NCBI GenBank assembly: GCA_921293015.1
Contig: OV121081.1
Coordinates: 58,855,022 to 58,919,021, forward strand
DNA length: 64,000 nt
Direction: 5' to 3'
Origin: Phorcus lineatus
Taxonomy: Eukaryota; Mollusca; Gastropoda; Trochida; Trochidae
Within the stretch, counting starts at the first letter, position 1; each line of letters starts with the position of its first letter. Below the pieces are notes generated by a model. That model was not told the DNA's origin. It worked only from the letters and a program-made list of their open reading frames with translations, and made no database searches. This document shows positions 24,201-35,600 of this stretch, piece by piece. A program made the translations under genes and the position numbers.

Positions 24201-27200
24201 ACTTTTGCATTTTGAACAGTTCTCCGCGGCTGACAGGATTAACACCCTAGTATTATTGGAAAATAGGAATGACTAACTACTTCCCATCCTTACAAAGACA
24301 TTCCATGTCAATGTGCTTTATTTGAAATAGTTATTTTCTTCACTATGGAAGCCCTGTCCTTTTAAATCACACAATCAAGGACATCAAATCCACTTTGAAT
24401 CCTTAATATCTGATTACCTGATGGGAAAATATTTACCTCAGTTTCTGTTCGAGAACTTGCATCACTTGATGTTGTTCCTGAAAAGAAAGAAAAATGTTAA
24501 GCAAATTTCAACACGTATTCAGATATTTCTATATTACAACATCATTGTGTACCTATTTTTGGATCATTTCACATTTTAGAATGAACATTCCAATGTCAAC
24601 ACTATTAAAAATACATTGATAGAATCCATTGCCTTATCATACATTTGACACAGTAATGGAACTCAGTAAAAATGGTCAAATCATAAGCAACAAATATATT
24701 ACAATTATTAACATGCTTCATGTTATAAACAAAAGGATTGTCGCCTCATACTTTTTTTACACAAGCAATTTTTACTGGCGGTTGGGTAACTTGTTTTCAT
24801 GCACTTTGATATGTTTTCCAGAGTTTTGTACATCCTTATTTTCCATTGCCAATAATCAGTTTTTTGAATTTTTGAATTCGAATTATTCAAATAACCCACT
24901 TGTTGAACAACTTTAACCGCAAGGCATACCTAAACAGATAACATTGATAATCGAATAAATATTTTTACAGGTCAATTCAAATACTGATATGTACAAATGT
25001 GATTAGCTGTTTCAAAAGTAAAGATAGTTTGTAAGAAAGACAAAAAGTTTTCCCTAAATGTTTACCTGATCTTGATCTCTGGTTGTTTCTTTCAGCATCA
25101 GATTCACCTTCAGACTCCTGACAACAAGCAAATATTCTGTTAACATAACAATATTGTATCACTGAATACATCTGAATACTTTATAACATTTTGTTAATTC
25201 TGTTCACATTACATGGTCTTAAACTCTTTTCATATAACGTTTCTTAAATTTTTTGGCGACATCAAAAGGTGGGTAGAGCATCCATCAGCATAGTTATTGA
25301 CTGCATTGAGGCATCAGGTAGATGTGCAGCTATGGTAAAATATATATGATTGTTCCCTTTGTTACACAGAAAAGAGACGTTGCTAAGAAAATCTTATATA
25401 GAACAATCCAGTATTTACATCTGTTGGTGATCTTAAACTAAAATCAACATCTTTTTATTGTTAAATGTTTTGAAATTTGAAAAATTTTCAATTACTTCTT
25501 AACATGGAAAGAAGATTGGTAGGAATCACTGAAATTTCTATTAGCATTTTGGACTTACTTCAGAATTACTGCTGTGTTTTTCCCATGCAAATTTGGTTTG
25601 TCCCCGAATTACTGTTAAGGTAAACAAATATCAATATTTATCATATAAATAGCAATAAAATATTGAATAATACAATGAAAATAGAATCCATATTTCAACA
25701 AAAGCATTAATAAGACTTATTTTTCCTTACCTCTTTTTGAAACACAAATACCTCCTCTTGAGAAATCGAATGTCATCTAAGTGTCACAATGTTGATTAGG
25801 GCTGATGACTTGTTGCAAAGTAATCAGTAGATAACTATTTAAATTTTGTTTTGCCAATATCTCTCTCAATATCAAAAGCCTTAGAAAGTTCCTTTCTTCT
25901 TGTTTTATTTTTAATTTTATTGCTTAAACTTGAAGAAGCAAGAGGTCTGTCCAAATATCACTCACCGTATTAGTTTGCATCAGAAATACTATGGAAAATT
26001 ATTTCACAATGCAGTTACTGAAATCATATTATTAATTTAACATGAATAAACTTTCACAACAAATATATTTATCAATTACATTTCTTTACTTAATATCAAT
26101 TTAATTCATTAAAAATGGTAAAGTACTTCTCGATATAATGTTACTTTTGATAACTTTGGGCATATACAACTTCAATAATTCACTTAGTGTCTCTTTAATG
26201 CACATATGGTCAATACACACCTTCCATTACTTCTAGAGGGGGAAGAAAGTAGTTCCCAAGAACCACTAATTTCATGTCTTCTTTCTTCACACACTCACTG
26301 ACATAAGAGGAGTGGAAGAGAGCCAGGTGTTCATTGATGTAGGCGTCACTTTCATACAGTCTGAAAATAGAAAAACATCACTTACATACAATCTGAAAAT
26401 ATACAAACATAACTTACATACAGTGTGACATATTAAAACATCAGCTCCGGGTTTTTTTTCAGTTACTCACATAATTTGTGATGTATTGTGTTAACAAGTC
26501 TTTCAAATACAAAATGTTAACATTTATGTAGTGACATGAAACCACTTAAGAAGGTGTTAAGCTGGTTTTCAATGATGATTCTGTTTCATAAATAAATAAA
26601 TAAATATCATAAATAATTAGTAGACTTATATGTTAGGAATTTAGGAAAGGGAAAGGTAGGGGCCATGGGACATTTTGTACATTGGACAAAAAAAGCCACA
26701 TTCAAATTAGAAATTTTACCATTGCTACTAAGGGGTTACTGGGTATGGCCCATTCAAAATTCTGAAAATGACTATGAGCCCTAAAAATGGTCCTTTGTCA
26801 AAGGTGTATTTCTCAATCCCTGTAGTTTACTTTTTAAAACATCAGGTATTTCCTTAAACTAAAACTAAATAACTCTAAGCTGTCAGACATCAAACAATGT
26901 ATACAACATTATTTTTACATTTATAAAACATCACAATGCATACATTATTCATCAAATAACAGAGAAGATTTGGCCAAAAAGATCATATCTAAGATTGTTA
27001 AAGTTTGGATCATTAATTTACATCATATAATATTAGGAAATTAGGAATATTAGGAACACTACACACTTTGACAGGTTTTGAAAAACATATCACTGTCAAC
27101 ACTAGTTTATATTTGATATAAAAGCTTTTGAATTTTCAATATGTGCAATTTGTGTTTGTTGCTCACTGTGACAGGTTGGCAAACAACAATGTTTCTTGTC

Positions 27201-29087
27201 TCACATTGATCTTACAATTTGGACCATTGAGTGGATTTCTACTTTGTGGATAGTAAGCATTGCCAAAACTAACACCATGAGTAACATACCTGGGCCTAGA
27301 TTTTTTAAGGTCTCTTAGCACTAAGATAGTCGCAAGTACCATACATTAACAGTGGCTTACGACTATCTTATCACTAAGAGAGCTTCGAAAATCTAGGCCC
27401 TGCTCTCCACCGATCATCATCAAAACATATGAGACAGCACTCGGTTGCTACTTTTGTGACGGGGGCTCGTATTATATGAGGGGCTTTATATAAAATCTTT
27501 GAAAACGCCTGTTGTAGGAAGGTGTTTACTTTTTTGTGTCTTGACACTGGCTGTCATCACTGAACACAAACTGGGCCTTCTCAAGGGAGACAACTTTTCC
27601 TTCATGCCGTTCTGAAAGTATAATGAAAATTTACTTATAGTTATTTTTCTGTTTCCTTTGGCCAATTATACATGACAATTGATGAGACAGTTTATTGGCA
27701 AAACGTCATAAATTGTAAGAATGACCGAAATGGTTAAATATATATCTTAGATATACTGTGTAGTTGTACGTCTATAGGTTCCATTAAATCTAGCTTTGAT
27801 GCAACATCATCTTTGCACGATATTTTTATTACCCCTGGGCAAACTCAGCCTTCACCTTGTTTGTAAATTGAAGCGTTTGTAGAGTATGAAAATCATTTGC
27901 TTAATGAGTTTGCTGTCCAACTGCTGTGGAGACGTAAGCACCTGATAGAACAATTTATGACCCTTTTTTTTTATATCATTGATTTTATTCCTTTGAAATG
28001 GTCGATTTTAATCAAACTCACTGACTTTCTATGTGAACTATGTATTTATTTTGAACCTGTATGTCTATGGAATTACAATGTTTCCATTTATGTTGCCAAC
28101 AACCCTGTATATTTGTAAACATACAGTTTACCTTAAAGGGACCATTTGAGCGGGGTATTTTTTGTGGAAACGAAATTCAGGAGGACGTTCCTGTTAACAA
28201 ATATATATGATTTTTACATGATTCATTTCACCCTTAATTTCAAATATGTACATGAGTTTAACATTTCTGTTGTTTAAGATTTAACAATTTGACAAAGAAT
28301 AAAGTGTATCGATCAAAAAAGAAAAACTTCGTGAAATGAAGCCAATCATCGGAGCTACGAACGTGGAATGCATTACTACGACAAAACATTGTCGTAACTG
28401 ACAACTTAGTTATTTCTTAATTTTTTCAATGAATTAGCATAATACAGCACATATGATTTCTTGCAATGCTAACATTTCAAGATGGCGGATGAAAGTCGCT
28501 CGAATAGTCCCTTTAAAAAAAGAAGCGGAAAAAAGATGAAGGAAGTTATTTTTCAATTTAAAATCAACATGATGGAACTGTCCCTCCAATCATTTTTCAA
28601 ATTATTGTGTATTTCTACTCAAGCGTGATAGACTTCTTCCTTCATTACCACATACAATTTAAAGCCTATCTTAAAGCTATACTTTATCAAACCTCATGCC
28701 TTCAAGGCAGGGGTAGTGATAAGTTCAATTTTGTTGATTATTAAAGAACATTTTCTATGATTTTCTACAGCATTGGATATAGTAGGCAGAGGGTGTGTCT
28801 TTATCTAATTGTCGATTGGAGTTAAATCTTTTGGGTTTTTTTTTACAAATTCTTTTTGATCAAAATCGCTGGGAAGCTGTTTTAAATAAAACAGGTTTCA
28901 AACTCTAAACTAAAGGTACACGCTTCCCCACACATAAACCAAAGTTTAGATTAGACTATCTCAACTAGGCTATGTATGCTCAAGGGCCTTGGTATGCTCG
29001 AATGAAGAAATAAAAAAACATACTCCACAATCTTATCCGTTTAGGGTCAACACTTTTCGAAAACCAGGCCGTTTTCCCTTGAAACAT
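21213..29087 (-). CDS. TERB2: TERB2, telomere repeats-binding bouquet formation protein 2
   Basis: Nine coding exons on the minus strand: 29087-29024, 27611-27530, 26360-26221, 25611-25559, 25117-25066, 24477-24437, 23752-23683, 21856-21780 and 21305-21213. All borders are GT-AG and all phases agree. The product is about 223 residues; from memory, human TERB2 has about 220. It starts MFQGKTAWF (human MFQGQRGWF). It contains QFVFSDD, YESDAYI, LGNYFLPP (human LGHFILPP) and KFAWE. After a Ser/Thr/Arg-rich linker of about 55 residues comes NNMGDVVHIDSLPK, then DEFIPGENG (human DFIPGTSG). In vertebrates TERB2 links TERB1 to MAJIN and tethers meiotic telomeres to the nuclear envelope; the FIPG segment lies in the MAJIN-binding part. 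The final exon (30 residues) does not resemble the human tail and is the least certain. The gene is head to head with MBD2/3. Confidence 0.87.
22234..22492. mobile_element. Foldback element, family A copy 1
   Basis: GCACCAGACTC at the left pairs with GAGTCTAGTGC at the right, with ATAAACATGTAA and its complement just inside. A second internal inverted repeat surrounds ACCGGAAAT / ATTTCCGGT. The same ends and core (GTAGACAGATCCCAGTT) recur at 63431-63699. It lies in the TERB2 intron between exons 23683-23752 and 21780-21856. Confidence 0.75.
23896..24045. repeat. Interspersed repeat paired with 32395-32590
   Basis: It shares TATTTTCAGGGATT, AAAAGATTAAC, CAAAATAAACAA and TTTAAAGT in order with 32395-32480. 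Both copies continue into a run rich in CGATA and TATATCG words. It lies in a TERB2 intron. Family unknown. Confidence 0.55.
26640..26828 (-). repeat. Interspersed repeat, copy 2 (copy 1 at 3300-3465)
   Basis: The reverse complement contains GGGATTGAGAAATACACCTT, TTTTCAGAATTTTGAAT, TAGTAGCAATGG and CATGGCCCCTACCTTT, matching 3300-3465. It lies in the TERB2 intron between exons 27530-27611 and 26221-26360. Confidence 0.6.
27292..27400. mobile_element. 109-bp foldback MITE
   Basis: GGGCCTAGATTTT at the left pairs with AAAATCTAGGCCC at the right. Inside, CTTAGCACTAAGATAGTCG pairs with CGACTATCTTATCACTAAG. The whole element folds into one hairpin. It is in a TERB2 intron, 130 bp from the exon at 27530-27611. 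Confidence 0.75.
28133..28516. mobile_element. 384-bp MITE with TTAA ends
   Basis: The left end TTAAAGGGACCATTTGAGCG matches the reverse complement of the right end (CGCTCGAATAGTCCCTTTAA) at 17 of 20 positions. TTAA at both borders fits a piggyBac-type TTAA target duplication. An ATG-initiated frame at the right end (MADESRSNS) is a by-product of the TIR. The element lies in TERB2 intron 1. Confidence 0.65.
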
Positions 29088-29625
29088 GCTGCTAATCTCG
29101 ATCTTCCGACGACTTATTTTGCCACCTTAACACGTAGGCCTATAGGTTCTATCCTCTAGTATCACAGTCTTCGTTTTACTAAAGTTTCAGTAGGTCTCCT
29201 GCCAAGGCAAATCAAATATGAGCATGAAAAAGCATGCAATGTTTTCATAATATCATTATTTTGTAATAATGAATGATTGGGCTCCTTCGAACAATATAGA
29301 AGAACAATATGACTTATTTTTGCATCCACAACAATGATTCAAACAAACCGCTAGCAGACGCCGTGTTATTTACTTCCGGCAGACATTATTGTCGCGCAAT
29401 GATTTGTACTGATGTACTAATTTAATAAGTACTTACCCAGGATAAAAACATTATCATATATACTACTACGTGATTACACATGTAGTTGTTTTTTAGACTG
29501 TTGATTAGTATATACGAATGAAGAGGTCAATATCTTCCAAATATTAACGCTCTATTTTTTGTCGCAAATAGTTCCTTTGAACAGGTGCTTGTTTGGCTAC
29601 TTCCGTTTTCATCCATCGGAAAACA
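29088..29625. promoter_or_regulatory. Shared TERB2 / MBD2/3 promoter region
   Basis: The start codons of TERB2 (29087, minus) and MBD2/3 (29626, plus) point away from each other, with 538 bp between them. Two ETS/GABP-like sites ACTTCCG occur at 29372-29379 (ACTTCCGG) and 29599-29605; such sites are common in bidirectional housekeeping promoters. CpG words cluster around 29340-29400 and 29600-29620. No TATA box is evident near either start. Confidence 0.6.
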
Positions 29626-32600
29626 ATGGAACCAAGAAAACCGAGAATTCCTGAAAGTAGCGGTCTTCCACCAGGTTGGAAGCGAGAGGAAGTTGTTAGA
29701 AAGTCAGGACTTTCTGCAGGAAAGACTGATGTTTACTATTACAGGTATTTTTTGCACACACATGGAAATAGACGCTTATACGAGCCGAAAGAACTAAACA
29801 CTCTGTAGACAGTACTGTTAGTAGACAAGATACTAAGTCAGCGTCCGCTTGAAATTTTATTCACAATAAGCTGTTTTCATTTACAGATCTACCTAGTTTA
29901 GCAGTGACTGCGCACCAGGGGTTTAGAGTCAAAAGCCTATGTAATCTGTAATAAATTCGAATTTGATCGGGGAGGGTTTTCGCCTTCAAGTAAATATAAA
30001 CGAAACATCCAACTTCAATCGACACACAGATAGAAAGATAAATAATTTCCCTTCTATATCCGACCATTTGTGCATTTCCATTTTTATTAAGTAGGATTGG
30101 TTGCATGTCTACTCCCCTGCTGAAGGTGGCATTTTAAAATGTTGTCAAATAAGAAGGGTATAGCGGTGAATTCAATGTTGCTGAATAAAAAAGAAAATTT
30201 CTAAGATGTGACAGCAGGGCATATATAATAACCAAGGATTTATCTTTACATCTGTGTGTTGATTGAAGGAAAATGTTTCTTTTTAATTGACTTAGACTAT
30301 AAAACCCTTCCCTATCAAATTCCATGGGAAGCTGCTAAGAGATAAAATAGGCCAAGGAAGAATTACATCTAGCATGCTGAACATACTTCTACACTTTTTT
30401 GTTCGCGTAACGTATGTACTGTAAATATTAACGTTTTGCAAATAACAAGAATTTTAATGGAAATAATTGTCATCAAACCATGACTTTGTTTAAGGTTTAT
30501 GTTATGAATATTTTTATGTTTCTAGCCCCGATGGCAAGAAAATACGAAGCAAACCACAGCTGGCTCGAATTATTGGTGATGCACTGGATTTAAGTGCATT
30601 TGATTTCCGAACTGGGCGGATAATTTATAGTGCTTGCCGCAAGAGTAAACGCATGAAAGGATCTTCCTATGACTTTGCAAGAGGTATTAGAATATCTATG
30701 TGCATATTATGCTTCTTGAAATGTTTACTATCTGTTCAAGCTTAGTTTATAAAGAGCTCTAAAATATCATAGACCAGTGAAACAATGTTGATTTCATTTG
30801 TGAAGTGAATTTCTGTACTCTATAGTAATATATTCTCACTTTCTCTCCCCTCAATGGTAGCTCCTATACTATCCTCTGCCCTAATACCAGCTCTTCTCAC
30901 GCTTCTGACAAACTATTTGCAAAATTTAGGCTAATGAAAACAATGCATGCATAGTTAAGATATTTTTTGTCACTTGGCCTACGCTATGATGCAATCACCA
31001 AATAAGGCGACTGTGCTCTGTAAAGAAAACTCAAAAGTGCAAAAGAGACATTTAAATAAAGATTTAGTTTCCCGAAGCATAACTTGGGCTTCTTGAAAGA
31101 TAACTTTTGAAACAGCATAGCTGATTGAACAATTAACTTTGATGGCATCCAAAGAGGCTTCTACGTACCTAGACAAAAAAATGCTCATGTTGGACAGAGG
31201 TTAGTGTTGGAATTTTTTGACAGAGCTACCTCTATAGAGAATGATTTGTCAGAGCATTGAAAAAGAATTTAAATATAGAACTGTGTATCATCACTGAAGG
31301 GCAAGGTGTAAATCCTGAAACCAGTTAATGAGGCTAGACGATATTATGAACAAATTTCTCAGTAACTTGAAAAAAGAGAATTGTCCTTACACCATGATCG
31401 CAATCAAAAACATCTTCAGATAAATTTCATTTTAAGTCAAATTAAGAAAGCACAATAGATAGGATATCAAAATTTATTGTTTTATAAAAAAATTTCCATT
31501 AACAGAAGCAATGGCTTATTGTTTCAATGAAGGTCTACAAACTTCAATAACTTCACACAGAATTTCTTATGGATTTATGATAATAATACTACTATATATA
31601 TTTTCTTTTGTTGGATCACCTCTCATCTATCTGGGCGATATTTGAAATATTTAATATATGTAAATATATTGGGATATATTGCCTCTTGTGGGAATATGTC
31701 AATGTTTTAATGTGCTACAGGCCTATGGCCTTTCAGTATGGAAATAAAACTATTCGAGATAATGGCCAGTATTGGCCACTTTGACTGAAATATCCTGATG
31801 TATTGATAAATGTGTTTTGTATAATGCACTGGTGTTGGGTAGTAGACACTGCAAATATTGATAGTATCGGTGAATTGTTACACCACTAGGAAACTAGCAA
31901 GGCTAATGTAAAGTGTAAAGTAAGTTGTTCTTGTTTAATATTTGTTTCTGTTCTATGTGTATATGTATGTATTGACTTATTTTGCCAAAAATCTTCAGGT
32001 CTTAGACATGATGCAAGTTTGGTGCTGCCCATCCGCCAGACTGCTTCTATCTTTAAACAGCCAGTGACTGTCATCCGTAACCGACCTGAGAGTCAAACAA
32101 AAAGTGAGCTCAAACACGGACCACAGGATCCGCCCAAACAGGTGACAAGACAACTTGAGCAATGATATTCTTACTGATAAGGGTTTTTTTATTATCATGA
32201 TATTTCAGATAAAAAAACCTCTTTGCTTAAATTTGGGTTTGATGAAAACCAAGCCTTAGAACATCTCTTTACAGAGTAAGTTTTTCTGTTGCTGAAAATG
32301 CTGACCAGACAAGCAAAGGTGTGCCATTACAGATATTTCAAGATATGATACATATCACAATATTTCATTATATTTCGATATGATACAGTCACAATAAACT
32401 ATTTTCAGGGATTTTTCATAAAAGATTAACTTTTGACAAGCGACTTTGATGCAAAATAAACAATTTTAAAGTAAAATATACGTAAAACGATATTGAGAGT
32501 GTATCATGATACATATATCGTCAGATAAAGTATCACGATACAGAGAACATATTCTCAATGATATAATATATTGTTACAGCTAAATAGTTTCCTGTAAATG

Positions 32601-35600
32601 GCTCTTCATCTAGCATGTGGCCTTCTTTCATGCCTATTTAAGGATTCAGCAATTTTGCTGAATCCTTATTGTTATTGGCGTGTTTTATTATTTTATTTTT
32701 TTTCCCACCATTTTGTGGACCCTATTTAGCCCAAACCACTAAAGCTACAACAGCCAAACTTGGCAGTCTGGTAGAACTTCATGAGAAGGGGTTCTAATAA
32801 GCTTTTGGGCTTAATCGGATTCAAAAATTAACATGGGATTTTTTTTCAAAATGCACTTAGAGACCTGAAACTTTTACATTTGCAGCAAAAAAGTAAATCA
32901 TGGCGACTTCGTAGCATGCATACTTACGCCGCCATATTACTTTTTTTGACTTTTTGAAGTTTTCGGACCCCACGCACCTTTGAGAATCTTCTCCTCCGAA
33001 GATACTAGCATCTCAGAGCTGAAAGTTACATATGTTGTAGCTGAAGTACTGAGGAGAAAAAGTTAGTGAAATTTTTGGTTAAACTTAAATACTTTTTACT
33101 CAGCAACCCTTCAAAGTCAGGCGACTTTGCTCGTTTTAGCATATTCAAGGGCAGGAAACTCAAATACCTAGCAGTCGAATGTCGTGATTTTTGCATGAGA
33201 GGTAGACATGATCGAGTTCTTTAAGAATCAAGAATAAAATCGATCGCGAACAGTCATTTCAGTTCACATGAGGGAGTCAAAGTTTGCATCATACTATATG
33301 TCAATTAAGTGCGTTAGCAAGGGTTAAATTGCAAACAATTGAAGGAAAACATCAATATTGAAGAACGGTCAAGACGTGTGACATGTCCAAATGCAGGTAC
33401 ATGCGCTCTTGCGTGTGTGAAAGGGCAAAAGTTGACAGAAATACTCTACTTTGCTCTTGTATCAAGATTCGTTACGTGCGTTAGCAAGGGTTAATTTGAA
33501 AAGTTGAAGGAAAATACCCTTTCTGTCAAGATATGCTACACGGGGCAAAGTTTGAGAGAAACACCCTCTGATGTATTATATGCGAGCACGTAATTGACAG
33601 TGTACAGAAGGACGAAATCGCTCTTTGAAGCAGAAGTCCGTACGACTGCACGTATGCTCAACGTGTGCGAGATTAGCAAATGCACACAAGTGCGTCAAGC
33701 ACTGTCAAAATCTGATCAGACAGGCAGAGAAGCGAGCAAAAAAGCCTGCCTGACTGACCTGAGCTGACTGACTGACATAGTCTTGATTATTTATATATAT
33801 TAAGATCCCCAACCTATGTACCAGCATTCGGGAACAATATTCCAGTGTCGGCAAACCACTTGATCTCGCCAAAGGAAAACACTAGCCCTTTTTCAACTTT
33901 CAAACCTCTACTGCCTCCCCTCCAGATACCCCTTGCATTTTGATGTTGTTGCTTTCTTGCCTCAACTGGCAGCAGGCCGTGTACATCGAGTAAACCTCAC
34001 TTCCGCTCCTACGTACTGAAAACGTATACAAAACGTCATTTTGCTTCACAATACGGCTAAATCAACTGCAGTGTACTAAAAATGTCTTCAAAACGCTATC
34101 TAAACTTGGAAAATCACTTAGTTTGCCCCCAAGAGCCACGGGTGCTCATATTTTGCTGAATCCTGTCATTGTCGTCGCTTGCGACTATATTTGTACTTAT
34201 TTTTGGTATAAAACAATATGAAGACAATAACAATACCACAATATCTTGTCTCTTTCTGTGTTGCTTTCAAAATGCCAAAATGTTTGTAGTGGCATTGCAA
34301 CTTTTATCTCTTCATTTTTTTCTCCCTTTCTCCCATCCACAGCTGTTCTGGGAGAAGCGGCTGCAGTGTCTGAATGCTCACGACAACAGGGATGATGAGG
34401 TGCTCACCATGGACCTGCCCAGGAATATGCAAGGTATGTGCAAATAGGCCAGGTCGAACTAGTCATAATTCATAAACTTTTTCTTAAGATTTCTGAAGAG
34501 TAGACAATATTACCATGTTAAAAACTCTTTAAGTCCAGGATCTCTTGGGTTATGGCTAAAACGGAACCGTGAAAAAACGGCACCAAACTGCTTTGGCGGA
34601 AACGGAACCAAATTGGCGAAAACGGCACTGTTTTTTACTGGCGAAAACGGAACCATAGATGGCGAAAACGGACCCAAGGTCAAGATGAGACGGAACCAAA
34701 TTTTTTCATTTCTTTTATTCATCATAACAAATTACTTTGGGAATAATGTTGTTGATTTAATATATTCATTGACATATTTACATATTATATTATCATAATT
34801 TTAATCATTATTATATATTTTCATTGATGTTTCAGGGAAAAGTTACTACCTATGTCGTTATAATCGGTTGAAGATGCGTGTACTGTATATTCAACGTGGC
34901 ATGTTTATTCCTGTTTCATTCCACAGCAGTGTGAAATAATTCGGTGCTATTTTGGGAAATAGAAATCTTATTGACGTAGATACCAATATTCAAAATTAGT
35001 AGACTAGTTTGGTGCCTCATATTTGATTCGCGCAAATAACGAGATAAAACTCAACAGTTACTTTGAAATAGTTATAAAACTCAACAGTTACTTTGAAATA
35101 GTGTAAGCATTTGTCAATAGTCATAATATGCCACAATAGCGCCTTTTCTTACAGTGACACTCATTTTTATGCTTTCCTGGTTACCACGGGTATTATTTAT
35201 TTATTATCATTATTACCTGTTCCGCCTCAGACAGTCAACAGAAGGCAAACACAGACACAGTCACCCACCAGAGGCCGGCAAGTTGACTGCTGTCAGAGTG
35301 CGAGTTGAGTTGATTAACGTGGCAATTGTTCGTAATTAACAAACAAAACAGCGCCGCATGGGACTAACTTTTTATATGTCGATTGCCTGAGGGCAGTATT
35401 CGATGATCGGTTTATTGCCTGAGGATAGCTAACGATGATGTAACAATACAGTAGCTTTTTTATTGGAAACAACTTCTTTAATGTAAAAATATCATGTGAA
35501 TAAATAGTTTAACATCGAAATAGGGCGTCATGGTATTCGTTCTACCAACAGGTGAAGAAGAAGGCTGTGGCTAACATCTTCACTGAACATAGCCAGAGAG

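Noticed and set aside
28483-28630. Frame starting ATGGCGGATGAAAG (MADESRSNS) with a good start context
   Set aside because: It begins in the terminal inverted repeat of a MITE and runs into low-information sequence.
29374-29386. Alternative TERB2 first exon (MSAG then GTAAAT donor)
   Set aside because: It has the right phase, but the exon at 29024-29087 gives MFQGKTAWF, which matches the known TERB2 start and aligns through WF. The 29374 one is chance or at most an alternative start.
35111-35339. Two overlapping plus-strand frames in MBD2/3 intron 4
   Set aside because: They lie inside the centre of a non-autonomous DNA element and have no domain.
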